Virus record (IMG/VR): IMGVR_UViG_3300027834_000005
Location: 62,001-126,000 of that record
Direction: 5' to 3' (one strand)
Length of the DNA: 64,000 bases
From: a virus
The translations under genes and the position numbers were made by a program. This document shows, in pieces, positions 54,117 through 62,665 of this stretch; the stretch's first letter is position 1; each line of letters opens with the position of its first letter. The notes under the pieces are model-generated. The model did no database searches. It saw nothing but the letters and a program-made list of their open reading frames with translations, and was not told the DNA's origin.

Positions 54117-55172
54117 ATGAATACTTCTACTCCTTCAAACGTTGTTTCTCTTTTCTCTAAAACTTCTGCCGCTGTAGCTGTTACTACTGCCGCCGTGGAC
54201 TATGCGCCTGTACGTCAAGAGGCACGCGAGAACGGTCTGTCTACGCCTAACTGGAACGTTCCTACATGTAAGCGTGAAGATATCGGCCTAACGTTACATG
54301 CTCAGCTAGACGCTAAAGGCGTGTTCTATACTGTTGATGGCCGTGATAACTTCGTACAGAATAATGCGGGTGAATTTGTAAGCACTGGCTCGAAAACTAT
54401 CTACAATGAAACGAATGAAAAAACTCTTGGCGTTATGTCTAAAGGTTATGAGATTGTCCAGAATGAAAACATCTTCACTTCTCTTTTTGCAGAGATTGAA
54501 CGTGCTGGCCTAGACGTCTCTAATGCCTTCACACGCGTTAGAATGGATAACGACGGTCAAAGAGTAATGGCGGAAATCATCTTTCCAGAAACATCGTTCG
54601 ACGTCGCTGTAGGTGATACCGTCGCCTTGTCTATCACTGCAATCAATAGCTTTGATGGTAGTGGCGCTTTTCACCTTAAAATGGGCGCGTTTCGTTTCAT
54701 CTGTGCTAACGGTATGGTATCAGCTAACGGTATCATTGAGTATAAGCACCAACACAGCAAAGGCTTAAGCGCTTCAAGTGCTGCTAAGCATATCGCTAAC
54801 GGCATGACTCAATATAATGAAGACAAAGAGTCTTTATTAGAACAAGCCAACACACAAGTAAACGCGCAAGATGTTTATGAAGCGTTAGCAATCATGAACA
54901 AAATTGATACTAAACTAGCGCCAACCTATGAGCAATACCAGCTTGTTATTCGCCCAACACTTAAACGTGAGCCAGCTATAGAGCGTCATATGGGCTTATG
55001 GAATAAGTACAAGGCAGAGCTAGGCAATACCCAATGGGCACTTAACAACGTGCTAACGCATATCAGCACACATGGCGACAAGCCAGAGTATACAGCAGAT
55101 CAAAACATTACTACCCGCTCAGGCAAAGAGAAGTTAGTAGGTGTTGCACTACGTAACATGTTAGCGGCATAA
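54117..55172 (+). CDS. DUF932-family phage/plasmid-like protein, 351 aa
   Basis: The pattern of a short GLDW-like start, a middle LGVMSKGYEIVQNENIF and later FDGSGAFHLKMGAFRFICANGM matches DUF932 (phage/plasmid-like protein family). Members are common on phages and plasmids and have no fixed biochemical role. The length fits. It sits between parS site 3 and the DnaA-box cluster, so a link to replication or maintenance is plausible but inferred. Confidence 0.8.
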   Translation: MNTSTPSNVVSLFSKTSAAVAVTTAAVDYAPVRQEARENGLSTPNWNVPTCKREDIGLTLHAQLDAKGVFYTVDGRDNFVQNNAGEFVSTGSKTIYNETNEKTLGVMSKGYEIVQNENIFTSLFAEIERAGLDVSNAFTRVRMDNDGQRVMAEIIFPETSFDVAVGDTVALSITAINSFDGSGAFHLKMGAFRFICANGMVSANGIIEYKHQHSKGLSASSAAKHIANGMTQYNEDKESLLEQANTQVNAQDVYEALAIMNKIDTKLAPTYEQYQLVIRPTLKREPAIERHMGLWNKYKAELGNTQWALNNVLTHISTHGDKPEYTADQNITTRSGKEKLVGVALRNMLAA

Positions 55173-55192
55173 GCCCTAACACCTAACACGAT

Positions 55193-55218
55193 AAGGCTGG
55201 CATTGTCCAGCCTTTTTT
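55193..55218 (+). terminator. rho-independent terminator
   Basis: AAGGCTGG-CATTGT-CCAGCCTT followed by T. It isolates the DnaA-box cluster from upstream transcription. Confidence 0.9.
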
Positions 55219-55234
55219 ACGTCTATTGTAATAG

Positions 55235-55554
55235 TTATCCACACCCTGTGCATAACCTGTTAGTAATACTTATCCCCTACCTTATCCACAATCCTATAGT
55301 TATCCACAACCACTGCGCTATTATAGTGCACGACCATGCACCATAGGGGGGCACCCCCCTACCCCTGCCCCTATGCACACGGGTGGCGGCATGTCAAGGG
55401 ATAACTTATGCACAATTGTACACAGAGTTACACACAATATAGCGGTTTTAGCGAAAGTCAAGGGATAACTAGCACTATTTCTGTGCATAAGCCTGTGGAT
55501 AAGAAAAAATAGTTATCACCAGGGGTCCTGTGTATATGTATAACCTGTGGATAA
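55235..55554 (+). other. cluster of eight DnaA boxes, oriC-like
   Basis: Perfect TTATCCACA boxes start at 55235, 55282 and 55300 on the plus strand; on the minus strand they occupy 55494-55502 and 55546-55554. TTATGCACA boxes lie at 55406 (plus), and at 55247-55255 and 55482-55490 (minus). GGGATAAC, CTATGCACA and TTATCCCCT near-boxes add to the cluster. G/C tracts and AT-rich stretches (AATTTTTTTG, AAAAATTTTT) flank it to 55,640. Confidence 0.8.
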
Positions 55555-55639
55555 CTTAGGGGCGACCTAGCCAGCGGCCCAATTTTTTTGCCCCCAGACC
55601 CCCCCCATGGTAAAAATTTTTCCCAGAAAATTTTCCGAC

Positions 55640-55728
55640 CCTCCTACCCCCCAACCCTCGGTAAACCCTTGGTGAACCCTTGGTAAACCCTTGGGCGACG
55701 TAGTCGCTACCCTCGGTAAACCTTGTAC
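55640..55728 (+). repeat. CCCTTGGTAAA short repeats
   Basis: CCCTCGGTAAACC and CCCTTGG(T/G)(A/G)AACC recur four to five times at the right edge of the DnaA-box region, overlapping the end of the 55707 gene. Confidence 0.6.
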
Positions 55729-56333
55729 ATGATCCTGTGCTTATGTTCTATCCACTCACACAACTCTTCTGCCGACACATTAGGGGGTGGGAGTGACCAC
55801 GCTTTCCGTGTTCCTGACGTCGCAGCCCCAAAGGGCAGCTCTGTTAGTGGTGGGGCAAGCGTTCCGACTCCTCGACTCGACACTCCTAGCGGCACTTTAG
55901 TGGATACTTTAGTGGATACTTTAGTGGATACTTTAGTGGATACACTAGAGGAAAAGTCACCACTATGATTAGTTATGGTGGGAATGTAGGGTGCATAGTA
56001 GAACCCACTGTCAGAATCACGTTGGGGGATATACTTCCGATCCATGTAGACCCCCAGATATAGCCCTGTGAAGGCCCTGACGCGATCTTTTGGATCATAG
56101 AGTATATCGGTTAGGATTTCATCCTCTTCGCCTCCTAGCTCGTGCTGGAACTGTGTGGGGCCATCTACTATCCCTGTGACGGAACTATAGAAGTCACCCA
56201 CAACAGAACCCCATAAATTTACTTGTATGTCTATGTCGTGGAGTTTAGATGTATTGAGGAAATGATAGAACATGTCTCCGGCAGCATTTCTAAAGCATAT
56301 GTGACGGTTGTAGTAGACTTTATGCAGTTCCAT
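55707..56333 (-). CDS. divergent array-family protein with VSTK repeats, about 208 aa
   Basis: I chose the start at 56333 because MELHKVYYNRH aligns with the start of the 56830 gene; ATGs near 56387 are alternatives. The signature DGPTQFQHELGGEED lies about residue 60-75. A KVST unit repeats four times, encoded by a 12-bp DNA repeat (about 55893-55945). The upstream DNA has three near-identical CATGTTTTTTGAT units. Confidence 0.7.
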   Translation of the reverse strand: MELHKVYYNRHICFRNAAGDMFYHFLNTSKLHDIDIQVNLWGSVVGDFYSSVTGIVDGPTQFQHELGGEEDEILTDILYDPKDRVRAFTGLYLGVYMDRKYIPQRDSDSGFYYAPYIPTITNHSGDFSSSVSTKVSTKVSTKVSTKVPLGVSSRGVGTLAPPLTELPFGAATSGTRKAWSLPPPNVSAEELCEWIEHKHRIMYKVYRG

Positions 56334-56383
56334 GCCTATTGAATGAATCATGTTTTTTGATCGCATCATGTTTTTTGATTGCA

Positions 56384-56830
56384 TCATGTTTTTATGTTCT
56401 CGCGTAATAGTCTTTCCACTGTTCGAGTGTCTACTAGCGCACCGTATACTGCGATGCAGGATGGTGGCATACTGCATGCAGTGGCGTAGTTTCTAGTGTC
56501 TTCGTATTTATGAAGGAAGTGGTAGAATGCCACTCCCTGTCTTTCACTCTTGAGTTCATCGAATTCATAATCGTCAAATGCGTCCAATCCTTCTCCGCTC
56601 AGTTCGTAGTTGAATTGATCTTCACGGCTAAACTCTACCATACGGACGGTATAAAATTCTTCGCCGATATTAATTCCGAAAGTAGAATTCTTTTTCTTCT
56701 TTTCGGAATGCATATAGGCAAGTGAGAATGAATGCGCATAGTGGATGAATTTTTCTCCATCCTGTCTTGCAATAGAAAAATGATTTCTATATCCAAATGG
56801 GTATACTTTATGAAATGAATAATTATGCAC
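56384..56830 (-). CDS. divergent array-family protein, 148 aa
   Basis: The tail-like signature is FSREDQFNYELSGEG, at about residues 66-80. An extension follows with YHFLHKYEDTRNY. It overlaps the next gene upstream by 8 bases. The N-terminus MHNYSFHKVYPFGYRNH resembles that of the 56333 gene. Confidence 0.75.
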   Translation of the reverse strand: MHNYSFHKVYPFGYRNHFSIARQDGEKFIHYAHSFSLAYMHSEKKKKNSTFGINIGEEFYTVRMVEFSREDQFNYELSGEGLDAFDDYEFDELKSERQGVAFYHFLHKYEDTRNYATACSMPPSCIAVYGALVDTRTVERLLRENIKT

Positions 56831-57215
56831 GGATACTGTATCCTCTATCTAAAAACCTTGGTGGTTTAATGCCAAAAAATGTGCTTTCTCTTCCGTATTT
56901 GAAATAGTACCGTGGTTTAGCTTCTGGGTGTTTTTTCTTTATTTGTTGTATCATGGACCAGAACCCATGGCCATAATATACAAAACCATCGCACCCTACC
57001 GGCGTACCTGATAATTTTCTTTCGAACTCTTCTTCTACGGAGAGCACCATGAGATCCACTACCCATACTTCTTTACCGATGCATTGTCCAAAATAGGTTG
57101 GTTGAGTACCGCTAGGCTTGGGTCTAATATGAGTGATGCCTTGTATGTGATAGAAATTACCATCGTCGTCTGTGACAATTATATATGCTTCTGTAACTAT
57201 TGATTGCAGTTTCAT
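56823..57215 (-). CDS. divergent array-family protein, 130 aa
   Basis: The signature LSVEEEFERKLSGTP lies at about residues 58-72. A basic, aromatic extension follows with KHPEAKPRYYFKYG. It starts in an ATGA overlap. Confidence 0.75.
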   Translation of the reverse strand: MKLQSIVTEAYIIVTDDDGNFYHIQGITHIRPKPSGTQPTYFGQCIGKEVWVVDLMVLSVEEEFERKLSGTPVGCDGFVYYGHGFWSMIQQIKKKHPEAKPRYYFKYGRESTFFGIKPPRFLDRGYSIRA

Positions 57216-57709
57216 ACTGATTGTTCCTGAAAATATTCTGATGCGAATGGGTTTGCCCCAAATACTCCGCGAATAGTGCGTGTTACAGTATTATCTTCTC
57301 CGTATTCAGAATGTATAAATTTTCTGAATACTTCAATACTATGCCATACGACTATGCCTTCTCCGTCCTGACTATGGTCCCAGTATTCATCGTCTCGGTA
57401 TGCCTCAGTGAGCCGGTCTAGGAAAAATTCTTCCACGGTAACTACTTTCAATATGAATGCGTGTCCGTGTTCCTTAGTAATTAAGGTATGTAGTGGGCAA
57501 CCGTATACGACTTCTGTGGTTGTTGGGTTACTAGTTTCTGGATAGACTATTCTACAGTGTTTGATATCTAGGTTGATACTCCACTGATAGAGATATACAA
57601 TTTCTGGGCGTGTAGAGTCCATGACGGCGTAAAAGCTTTTTCTTTCGAATATACTTTTACCTGCTAACCTTTGGGCGTTCTGGCTCTGTAGCGTGGTGTA
57701 TTTTAGCAT
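57212..57709 (-). CDS. divergent array-family protein, 165 aa
   Basis: The signature is VTVEEFFLDRLTEAY at about residues 93-107. It is the first gene of a four-gene leftward unit, preceded by the near-palindrome AATAGTATATAATACTATT, which contains a -10-like TATAAT. Confidence 0.75.
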   Translation of the reverse strand: MLKYTTLQSQNAQRLAGKSIFERKSFYAVMDSTRPEIVYLYQWSINLDIKHCRIVYPETSNPTTTEVVYGCPLHTLITKEHGHAFILKVVTVEEFFLDRLTEAYRDDEYWDHSQDGEGIVVWHSIEVFRKFIHSEYGEDNTVTRTIRGVFGANPFASEYFQEQSV

Positions 57710-57726
57710 GTGTATGCCCTATATTA

Positions 57727-57746
57727 ATAGTATTATATACTATTAT
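57727..57746 (-). promoter_or_regulatory. palindromic promoter element of the 57709 operon
   Basis: AATAGTATATAATACTATT is nearly self-complementary and includes TATAAT on the minus strand, just upstream of the 57709 start. No good -35 is seen. Confidence 0.45.
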
Positions 57747-57783
57747 TTTGAAGTTTACTATAGTCTTATAGGATTTTTCGGCT

Positions 57784-58083
57784 TTATAGTTTCAGATTTT
57801 GAGGTTGCCACTTCAGGCTCATGCACCGGATCTGCAGCGCGGCTCTTATGATTCGATACGGCCAACCTAACAGGATTGTCAACGGAAAGAACATTATATG
57901 GTCGTCTAGGTGTTCGCTTCCGTGTGTGATTTCCATTATGAGTTCGGTTATGCAATACGCCATAACGAAGGTGAAGTACGCTAAAAGCGCAATAAAAAGA
58001 ATAGCCCCTAGGTGTGAACTTCCGTTAACAGTCACAGTACATGCTTCTATAGTACATCTTGCAGTAGATTCAATGCCGAGCAT
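57784..58083 (-). CDS. membrane protein, tandem family member 4, 99 aa
   Basis: GGAG precedes the ATG. One long span (GAILFIALLAYFTFVMAYCI) is followed by LLGWPYRIIRAAL, which matches the PYRIL segment of the upstream paralogs. It is the most divergent of the four. Confidence 0.7.
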   Translation of the reverse strand: MLGIESTARCTIEACTVTVNGSSHLGAILFIALLAYFTFVMAYCITELIMEITHGSEHLDDHIMFFPLTILLGWPYRIIRAALQIRCMSLKWQPQNLKL

Positions 58084-58268
58084 GAGGTTCTCCTTCTAAA
58101 TAATATCCCAATGAATAGGTATAGTGGACAAATAAACTTCTCAGTGAACCCTCTGAAGTTATCATAGTTCCACCCAAAATGCTCATATATGACTATGGCC
58201 CACGTTATGTTAGCTACTAAGTACATTCCTACCATATAGACGAATGTCACATATAATAAAGTGTTCAT
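58047..58268 (-). CDS. membrane protein, tandem family member 3, 73 aa
   Basis: One span near the start, then FGWNYDNFRG, a second hydrophobic stretch and a basic FRRRTSC. It overlaps both neighbours. Confidence 0.75.
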   Translation of the reverse strand: MNTLLYVTFVYMVGMYLVANITWAIVIYEHFGWNYDNFRGFTEKFICPLYLFIGILFRRRTSCSALNLLQDVL

Positions 58269-58471
58269 AGCACATTACTCCATATATTGGGCACATTCTT
58301 TTCCCTAAGTACGAATCGTATAACACGGAAAGGTAACAGTGTGATCTTATCGAATATTCCGTCAGGCTCGTAGTTCCACCCATATGCATACACAGCAATC
58401 AATGAACATATAATTGCCATGAACGAGTAGGAAGTGCCCAATATAATTACAGAAAGTATAATACCCATCAT
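58265..58471 (-). CDS. membrane protein, tandem family member 2, 68 aa
   Basis: One span (ILSVIILGTSYSFMAIICSL), then YGWNYEPDGIFD, LPFRVIRFVLREKN. It starts in an ATGA overlap. Confidence 0.75.
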   Translation of the reverse strand: MMGIILSVIILGTSYSFMAIICSLIAVYAYGWNYEPDGIFDKITLLPFRVIRFVLREKNVPNIWSNVL

Positions 58472-58689
58472 CTCTCACACCGATTCCATCGCACGGGCAT
58501 TGTCCTCTTACGAAAAACAACAGCCAGAATTCTATAAGGGATAAGGAACGCAGAATCCCATATATCTTCATTCTGGAAATCCCATCCGTACACCTCTACT
58601 GTGGAGACGGTATACGCGAACGAAAAAATTACATACACCCCAATAGAGATGAACATCCAGAACTGCGTGGCACTTATAGGGTCTATCAT
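58468..58689 (-). CDS. membrane protein, tandem family member 1, 73 aa
   Basis: One span (FWMFISIGVYVIFSFAYTV), then VYGWDFQNEDIWD and IPYRILAVVFRKR. AGGAATAT precedes the ATG. The YGW(D/N) and P(Y/F)R motifs define the family. Confidence 0.75.
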   Translation of the reverse strand: MIDPISATQFWMFISIGVYVIFSFAYTVSTVEVYGWDFQNEDIWDSAFLIPYRILAVVFRKRTMPVRWNRCER

Positions 58690-58729
58690 GTTTATATTCC
58701 TATATCAATAAGACTATACTACCATAAAT

Positions 58730-59269
58730 TCAAGATTTCATATAGTACTTAGCATGGATATCTGTCCACGTATTTCTATTTGCGTTTAACTTATTATGGG
58801 CCGCAACTATATTAGCGTATGGATTATGGGGAACAGGATAGTAATCGCCTGCCATAGAGAAGTATACGAGTGAACTTTTAAACGTTCTGTTACTTCCTCC
58901 AAATAAAGGTAGATGGTATACCCCTACATTTTCAGACTCCACTTCAGCTAGTAATAAGAATATATCTTCGTGGAGAGTACCCATCAATGAAGACATGAAA
59001 TATTCAGTCGTTTCCATGGTCACTTTCTTCCCCTCGCATATGGTTCCGGTGAGAGAGCCGAAACACGGGGTGATATTTTCTTCAGTTGTTTTCACTAAGT
59101 ATGACGGTAGCTTAACGACACAGACGTACTCAACTGAGTCCTCTTCATAGAAATGAAGATATAAGTCTTCTGTTATTAGGCCGATAAACGAACCCACGCC
59201 ACGTTTATTGACAGGATTAGTTTTAATTCGATTTTCATACTTACTTATTTTTTGATACTGGAATGTCAT
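58730..59269 (-). CDS. divergent array-family protein, 179 aa
   Basis: A degenerate signature, TTEYFMSSLMGTLHED, lies at about residues 86-101. It follows a beta-rich N-terminal part. The C-terminal 75 residues have no recognised motif. It starts in an ATGA overlap. Confidence 0.7.
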   Translation of the reverse strand: MTFQYQKISKYENRIKTNPVNKRGVGSFIGLITEDLYLHFYEEDSVEYVCVVKLPSYLVKTTEENITPCFGSLTGTICEGKKVTMETTEYFMSSLMGTLHEDIFLLLAEVESENVGVYHLPLFGGSNRTFKSSLVYFSMAGDYYPVPHNPYANIVAAHNKLNANRNTWTDIHAKYYMKS

Positions 59270-59697
59270 GTGTAGTGCCTACCGAATCCGTATTCTCTTG
59301 CTGCGCTATCATAGTTACAGAAATCTATATAACTTTGGTATGAACATGGTGATTTATATTCGTATGGTCCATCATTCATATATAAGTACATTTCATAATA
59401 CGCGCCTACCTTAGCACGCGACGTTTTACTTCTGTATTGATTTACAGTTCCTCTAAGCTTAGCCTCGAAAAATTCATCCTCCGGTACTTCTGCGCTATGA
59501 ACTGCAATAACGGGTCCAACAAAAGAACCAAACACGGTGATATTACTTTCTTTCTCCTTTCTATCGAGTATAGTATCTAGCATTCGTCCTAGGTCATAAC
59601 CACCGCAGAAATATAATATATAACTATCCCTACTAGTGGGTATCTCAATCACGTATCTATCGTCTTTATCGAGGACAACTTTATTCTTTATAGTCAT
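59266..59697 (-). CDS. divergent array-family protein, 143 aa
   Basis: The signature VPEDEFFEAKLRGTVNQ at about residues 71-87 is the clearest minus-strand match to the array tail. A Tyr-rich extension follows. Confidence 0.8.
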   Translation of the reverse strand: MTIKNKVVLDKDDRYVIEIPTSRDSYILYFCGGYDLGRMLDTILDRKEKESNITVFGSFVGPVIAVHSAEVPEDEFFEAKLRGTVNQYRSKTSRAKVGAYYEMYLYMNDGPYEYKSPCSYQSYIDFCNYDSAAREYGFGRHYT

Positions 59698-59700
59698 ATA

Positions 59701-59853
59701 TCACCATATAAGCGCACGAAAAACTACATTAACCATGAACACAGCGAAACCCACAATGACAAGAAGCACAGGGGAACTATCTAAACGCATGGGCACCTCT
59801 TCAAGGGTCACAATAGTAAGAATTATGACTACAAAACTCACGAAAATTCCCAT
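59701..59853 (-). CDS. small membrane protein, 50 aa
   Basis: Two spans (GIFVSFVVIILTIVTL; VLLVIVGFAVFMVNVVF) with AGG about ten bases before the ATG. It fits exactly between its neighbours, which supports it. Confidence 0.65.
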   Translation of the reverse strand: MGIFVSFVVIILTIVTLEEVPMRLDSSPVLLVIVGFAVFMVNVVFRALIW

Positions 59854-59861
59854 ACCAATGC

Positions 59862-60071
59862 CTATGTGTCTTTTTTTGACATCATATCACGAATGCCAAA
59901 TGGATCGAATACCTTCATAACGTTGGATTTTATTTCAGTCACCAGTCTGTCACGCAGCACGGTGTCATCCCCGACTATTTTATCCCACATGGGATTCAAG
60001 TCTGGTAACCCAACCAACTCTCTGGCCTCTTTGGGCGTGAGGTCAACGTTCATATTAATATCGATCTTCAT
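59862..60071 (-). CDS. DUF6489-like protein, 69 aa
   Basis: The pattern IDINMNVDLTPKEARELVGL followed by PDLNPMWDKI resembles the start of DUF6489-family proteins of Proteobacteria. Function unknown. It starts in a TAATG overlap. Confidence 0.65.
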   Translation of the reverse strand: MKIDINMNVDLTPKEARELVGLPDLNPMWDKIVGDDTVLRDRLVTEIKSNVMKVFDPFGIRDMMSKKDT

Positions 60072-60415
60072 TATAATCTCATTTTCACAAGTTTTACCAT
60101 CGGATCACCCTCAACGGCACCCAACGTATATGCAAAATAATCTCTCTCCTTTATAAAGCGGAAACAAATATATTTGTCATCTTCTTTACCCATTACCATA
60201 TGGACGTTAAACTTCACAAACGTGAATATCTTCAGGCACGCGCCCATCTTAACAGCCATCACTTGGTCGCCAGACTCTAATGCGCCCACACTTTCATCCA
60301 GAGCATCAGGGTCCACCGGATCGAACATGGCAAAAAACAACATATACGGATAATATAAGAACCACATGTATGCTCTGTAAAATATATTCACTTTATTTCC
60401 CTCTTTCAAACCCAT
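60071..60415 (-). CDS. hypothetical protein with hydrophobic N-terminus, 114 aa
   Basis: A hydrophobic aromatic segment (YMWFLYYPYMLFFAMF) about residues 16-32 may be membrane-associated. ERDYFAYTLGAVEGD near residue 90 faintly resembles the array signature. It overlaps the upstream gene by 23 bases. Confidence 0.7.
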   Translation of the reverse strand: MGLKEGNKVNIFYRAYMWFLYYPYMLFFAMFDPVDPDALDESVGALESGDQVMAVKMGACLKIFTFVKFNVHMVMGKEDDKYICFRFIKERDYFAYTLGAVEGDPMVKLVKMRL

Positions 60416-60974
60416 AGGTAAGTAGACGCTCGTCTGTCATCTGCTTTCTGACGTCTTTACCAACGCCCTGCATATAGCATAGGAAATCATTATAGGTGTA
60501 TTTCTCACTCCTGTCAACCCTATCATCTATTCTATCAAAGCAATAGTTAATGAGCATCATGGCATTACACTCATCCATGTAGAATGCTGTCTCGCCCATC
60601 TTACCTACCGTCACTGTATTAGACGAGTTAGGAGTCAGAGCAAGTTCATCAGGGATAGTTGGCCATCTCACGTTGAAGAAAGGTTCTATGACTGAGCCGT
60701 TGAAGGCTGTGCACACTTTATGTGTAGGTAAAAGACTGGCTCTCACACCGACTGCCTTAAACAAACGATGGGTCGCTATCTTCTGTCTTCCGAAGAATCC
60801 GTCATTGTATAATGATAAGATATAGATGTCCGAACCAAGACCGTTAAGGAACTTAGCTTCGTCCGTGGATAGGATACCAAGGGTTAGGGATCTTAATTTT
60901 ATCTCAGATTCTGTGATCTTTAACGCGCCAGACTTGGTGTCTTTGCGTATTTGATAGGGTTTGTTGACTGACAT
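60393..60974 (-). CDS. hypothetical protein, 193 aa
   Basis: First gene of the leftward operon after a consensus promoter. An alpha/beta protein with a helical C-terminal third. No family recognised. Confidence 0.75.
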   Translation of the reverse strand: MSVNKPYQIRKDTKSGALKITESEIKLRSLTLGILSTDEAKFLNGLGSDIYILSLYNDGFFGRQKIATHRLFKAVGVRASLLPTHKVCTAFNGSVIEPFFNVRWPTIPDELALTPNSSNTVTVGKMGETAFYMDECNAMMLINYCFDRIDDRVDRSEKYTYNDFLCYMQGVGKDVRKQMTDERLLTYGFERGK

Positions 60975-61001
60975 ATGGCACCATAATGTTTTATATTCCG
61001 C

Positions 61002-61030
61002 ATTATAGCACCATTTGTAGTTAGTGTCAA
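61002..61030 (-). promoter_or_regulatory. minus-strand promoter for the 60974 operon
   Basis: Perfect TTGACA and TATAAT on the minus strand with a 17-bp spacer. The -35 overlaps the stop codon of the tail-fibre gene. Confidence 0.85.
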
Positions 61031-62664
61031 ATTACTTTGGTTATGAAAACCATAGCGTAATTGTTCAGATCGTCAATGCCGATGGTATGACTGTGGGTAT
61101 GAGTTACGTTATGCGTATGCGTGCCATCTGAACTTATACCATGGTCATGTGATGATCCACTACCTGTAGATCCAGAAGTAGAACTTGCTCCGGTCTGACC
61201 CTCATAAGGTTCAGATATTGTCCCGCCGCCCACACCACTATATGCACCAACTGCATGTGTATGTGCTGGCATTTCGCTAATAGATAATACATGTCCCGCT
61301 GTGTCACCACCATGGGAATGATTACCGGCGCTAGTAGAGGTCATAGTGTCAGTGGAACTTAACGTGATTGATGGTGAGCCATTTGCTCCCACATCGCCGT
61401 CGTCATCTACGCCCTTAATGAATCGATTAACTAGGTTAGGGGTCTTAATGTCTCCGGTGCCATTGGCAACTAAAATACCATTAGTGTAGGTGTCACCATT
61501 GCATAACTTCCAACCGCTAGGGATAGTAACGATATTACCATTCCACATCATTGTCATGCCCACAGGGAAGAAATCCATGTACGATGCTTTTTCTATAGCG
61601 CCATCATCCTTAACAATTACCACTTTGTCAGTGGCTGGTGTCAATGAACCATTAGGTAAATTATCAACGCCACTTTCGAACACAGTTGTGCCTATAGTGT
61701 CGGATACCGTAAATGTTTGGTTTGGACTTTCATTAAGACTAGTAACATATAATTGGTTTACATGTACACTTGCTAATCTTTTGGTCGTAGATCCTATACC
61801 TGTTCCACTATCTGACTCAGGTACAATATAAGTTCCGCCGATAAGATTAATGTCGTTGTTTCCGTCTCCGCCTAAATTAGATACGTTTGCCGTTTCCACA
61901 GTGATTGCGTTGAATGGCGTAGCCGCGTTACCAAGATTTACTTGGTTGCCGCTTTCACTAATAGGAACGATAGAGGATACATTATTCTCTACGATTTCCT
62001 TAAGGATTACATTTCTACCTTCGCCAAATCTCAACTCTTCGGCAAATACAGATTTAATAGGGTTGTCATATTCACCTAAGTCAATAAAACTTCCGCTCTC
62101 AGCTGTTATTTTAGAAACGTTACCAGTAGATGATTTGGAGTTTGACAGTACCGTGTTACCGTCTATAGACAAAGCAGGGATACCATCTGGATCAGATACG
62201 CCTACTTGACCGGCATATCTGTTCGTGTTCAATGTTAAATGAGTAACGAAAGCTTCATGCCAGTACAATGAATCAGTGCCGATATTCTGTTCTGAATCTC
62301 TCGCAGGAACCAGCGACTGCGTAGTTGATTCTTGCGCAACTAAAGTCCATCCGTAAGTAGGACTAGAGACCTCTGAATTATACACTTTAAGTCTTTCTAC
62401 GGATGTATCAAACCATAGCTGTCCGGTAACTGGTGTTACTGGTGCCGGTGATGTATCGTCATTGTTATTAAAGTTTACAAAAGGATTACTTTCTGGAGGA
62501 AGATCAGACGCGTAATTTTCTGATAACTGAAATAAAGATTGCGCCACAGAGGACCCATAATCTTCGACGTCACGACCTAATAGACTAGTACTATAGATTC
62601 TGTTTATTTCAGAATCTTGCACCGGAACAGAAAGTCCGTTAGATTTCTTAAATGTAAGAGACAT
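61027..62664 (-). CDS. tail-fibre-like protein with collar-type C-terminus, 545 aa
   Basis: Residues about 370-430 (PSGWKLCNGD, TPNLVNRFIKG) match the phage tail-collar domain. The end is rich in His, Ser and Gly (HDHGISSDGTHTHN) as in many phage fibres, where metal-binding repeats fold as trimers. The N-terminal part has GQLWFDTSVERLKVY, seen in virion structural proteins. It is likely a receptor-binding or fibre protein of the virion. Confidence 0.85.
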   Translation of the reverse strand: MSLTFKKSNGLSVPVQDSEINRIYSTSLLGRDVEDYGSSVAQSLFQLSENYASDLPPESNPFVNFNNNDDTSPAPVTPVTGQLWFDTSVERLKVYNSEVSSPTYGWTLVAQESTTQSLVPARDSEQNIGTDSLYWHEAFVTHLTLNTNRYAGQVGVSDPDGIPALSIDGNTVLSNSKSSTGNVSKITAESGSFIDLGEYDNPIKSVFAEELRFGEGRNVILKEIVENNVSSIVPISESGNQVNLGNAATPFNAITVETANVSNLGGDGNNDINLIGGTYIVPESDSGTGIGSTTKRLASVHVNQLYVTSLNESPNQTFTVSDTIGTTVFESGVDNLPNGSLTPATDKVVIVKDDGAIEKASYMDFFPVGMTMMWNGNIVTIPSGWKLCNGDTYTNGILVANGTGDIKTPNLVNRFIKGVDDDGDVGANGSPSITLSSTDTMTSTSAGNHSHGGDTAGHVLSISEMPAHTHAVGAYSGVGGGTISEPYEGQTGASSTSGSTGSGSSHDHGISSDGTHTHNVTHTHSHTIGIDDLNNYAMVFITKVI

Positions 62665-62665
62665 A

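Noticed and set aside
55723-55968. A plus-strand frame with LVDT repeats
   Set aside because: It is the complement of the KVST-coding repeat in the minus-strand gene.
61490-62209. Plus-strand frames opposite the tail-fibre gene
   Set aside because: They are shadows of a strongly supported 545-residue virion protein.
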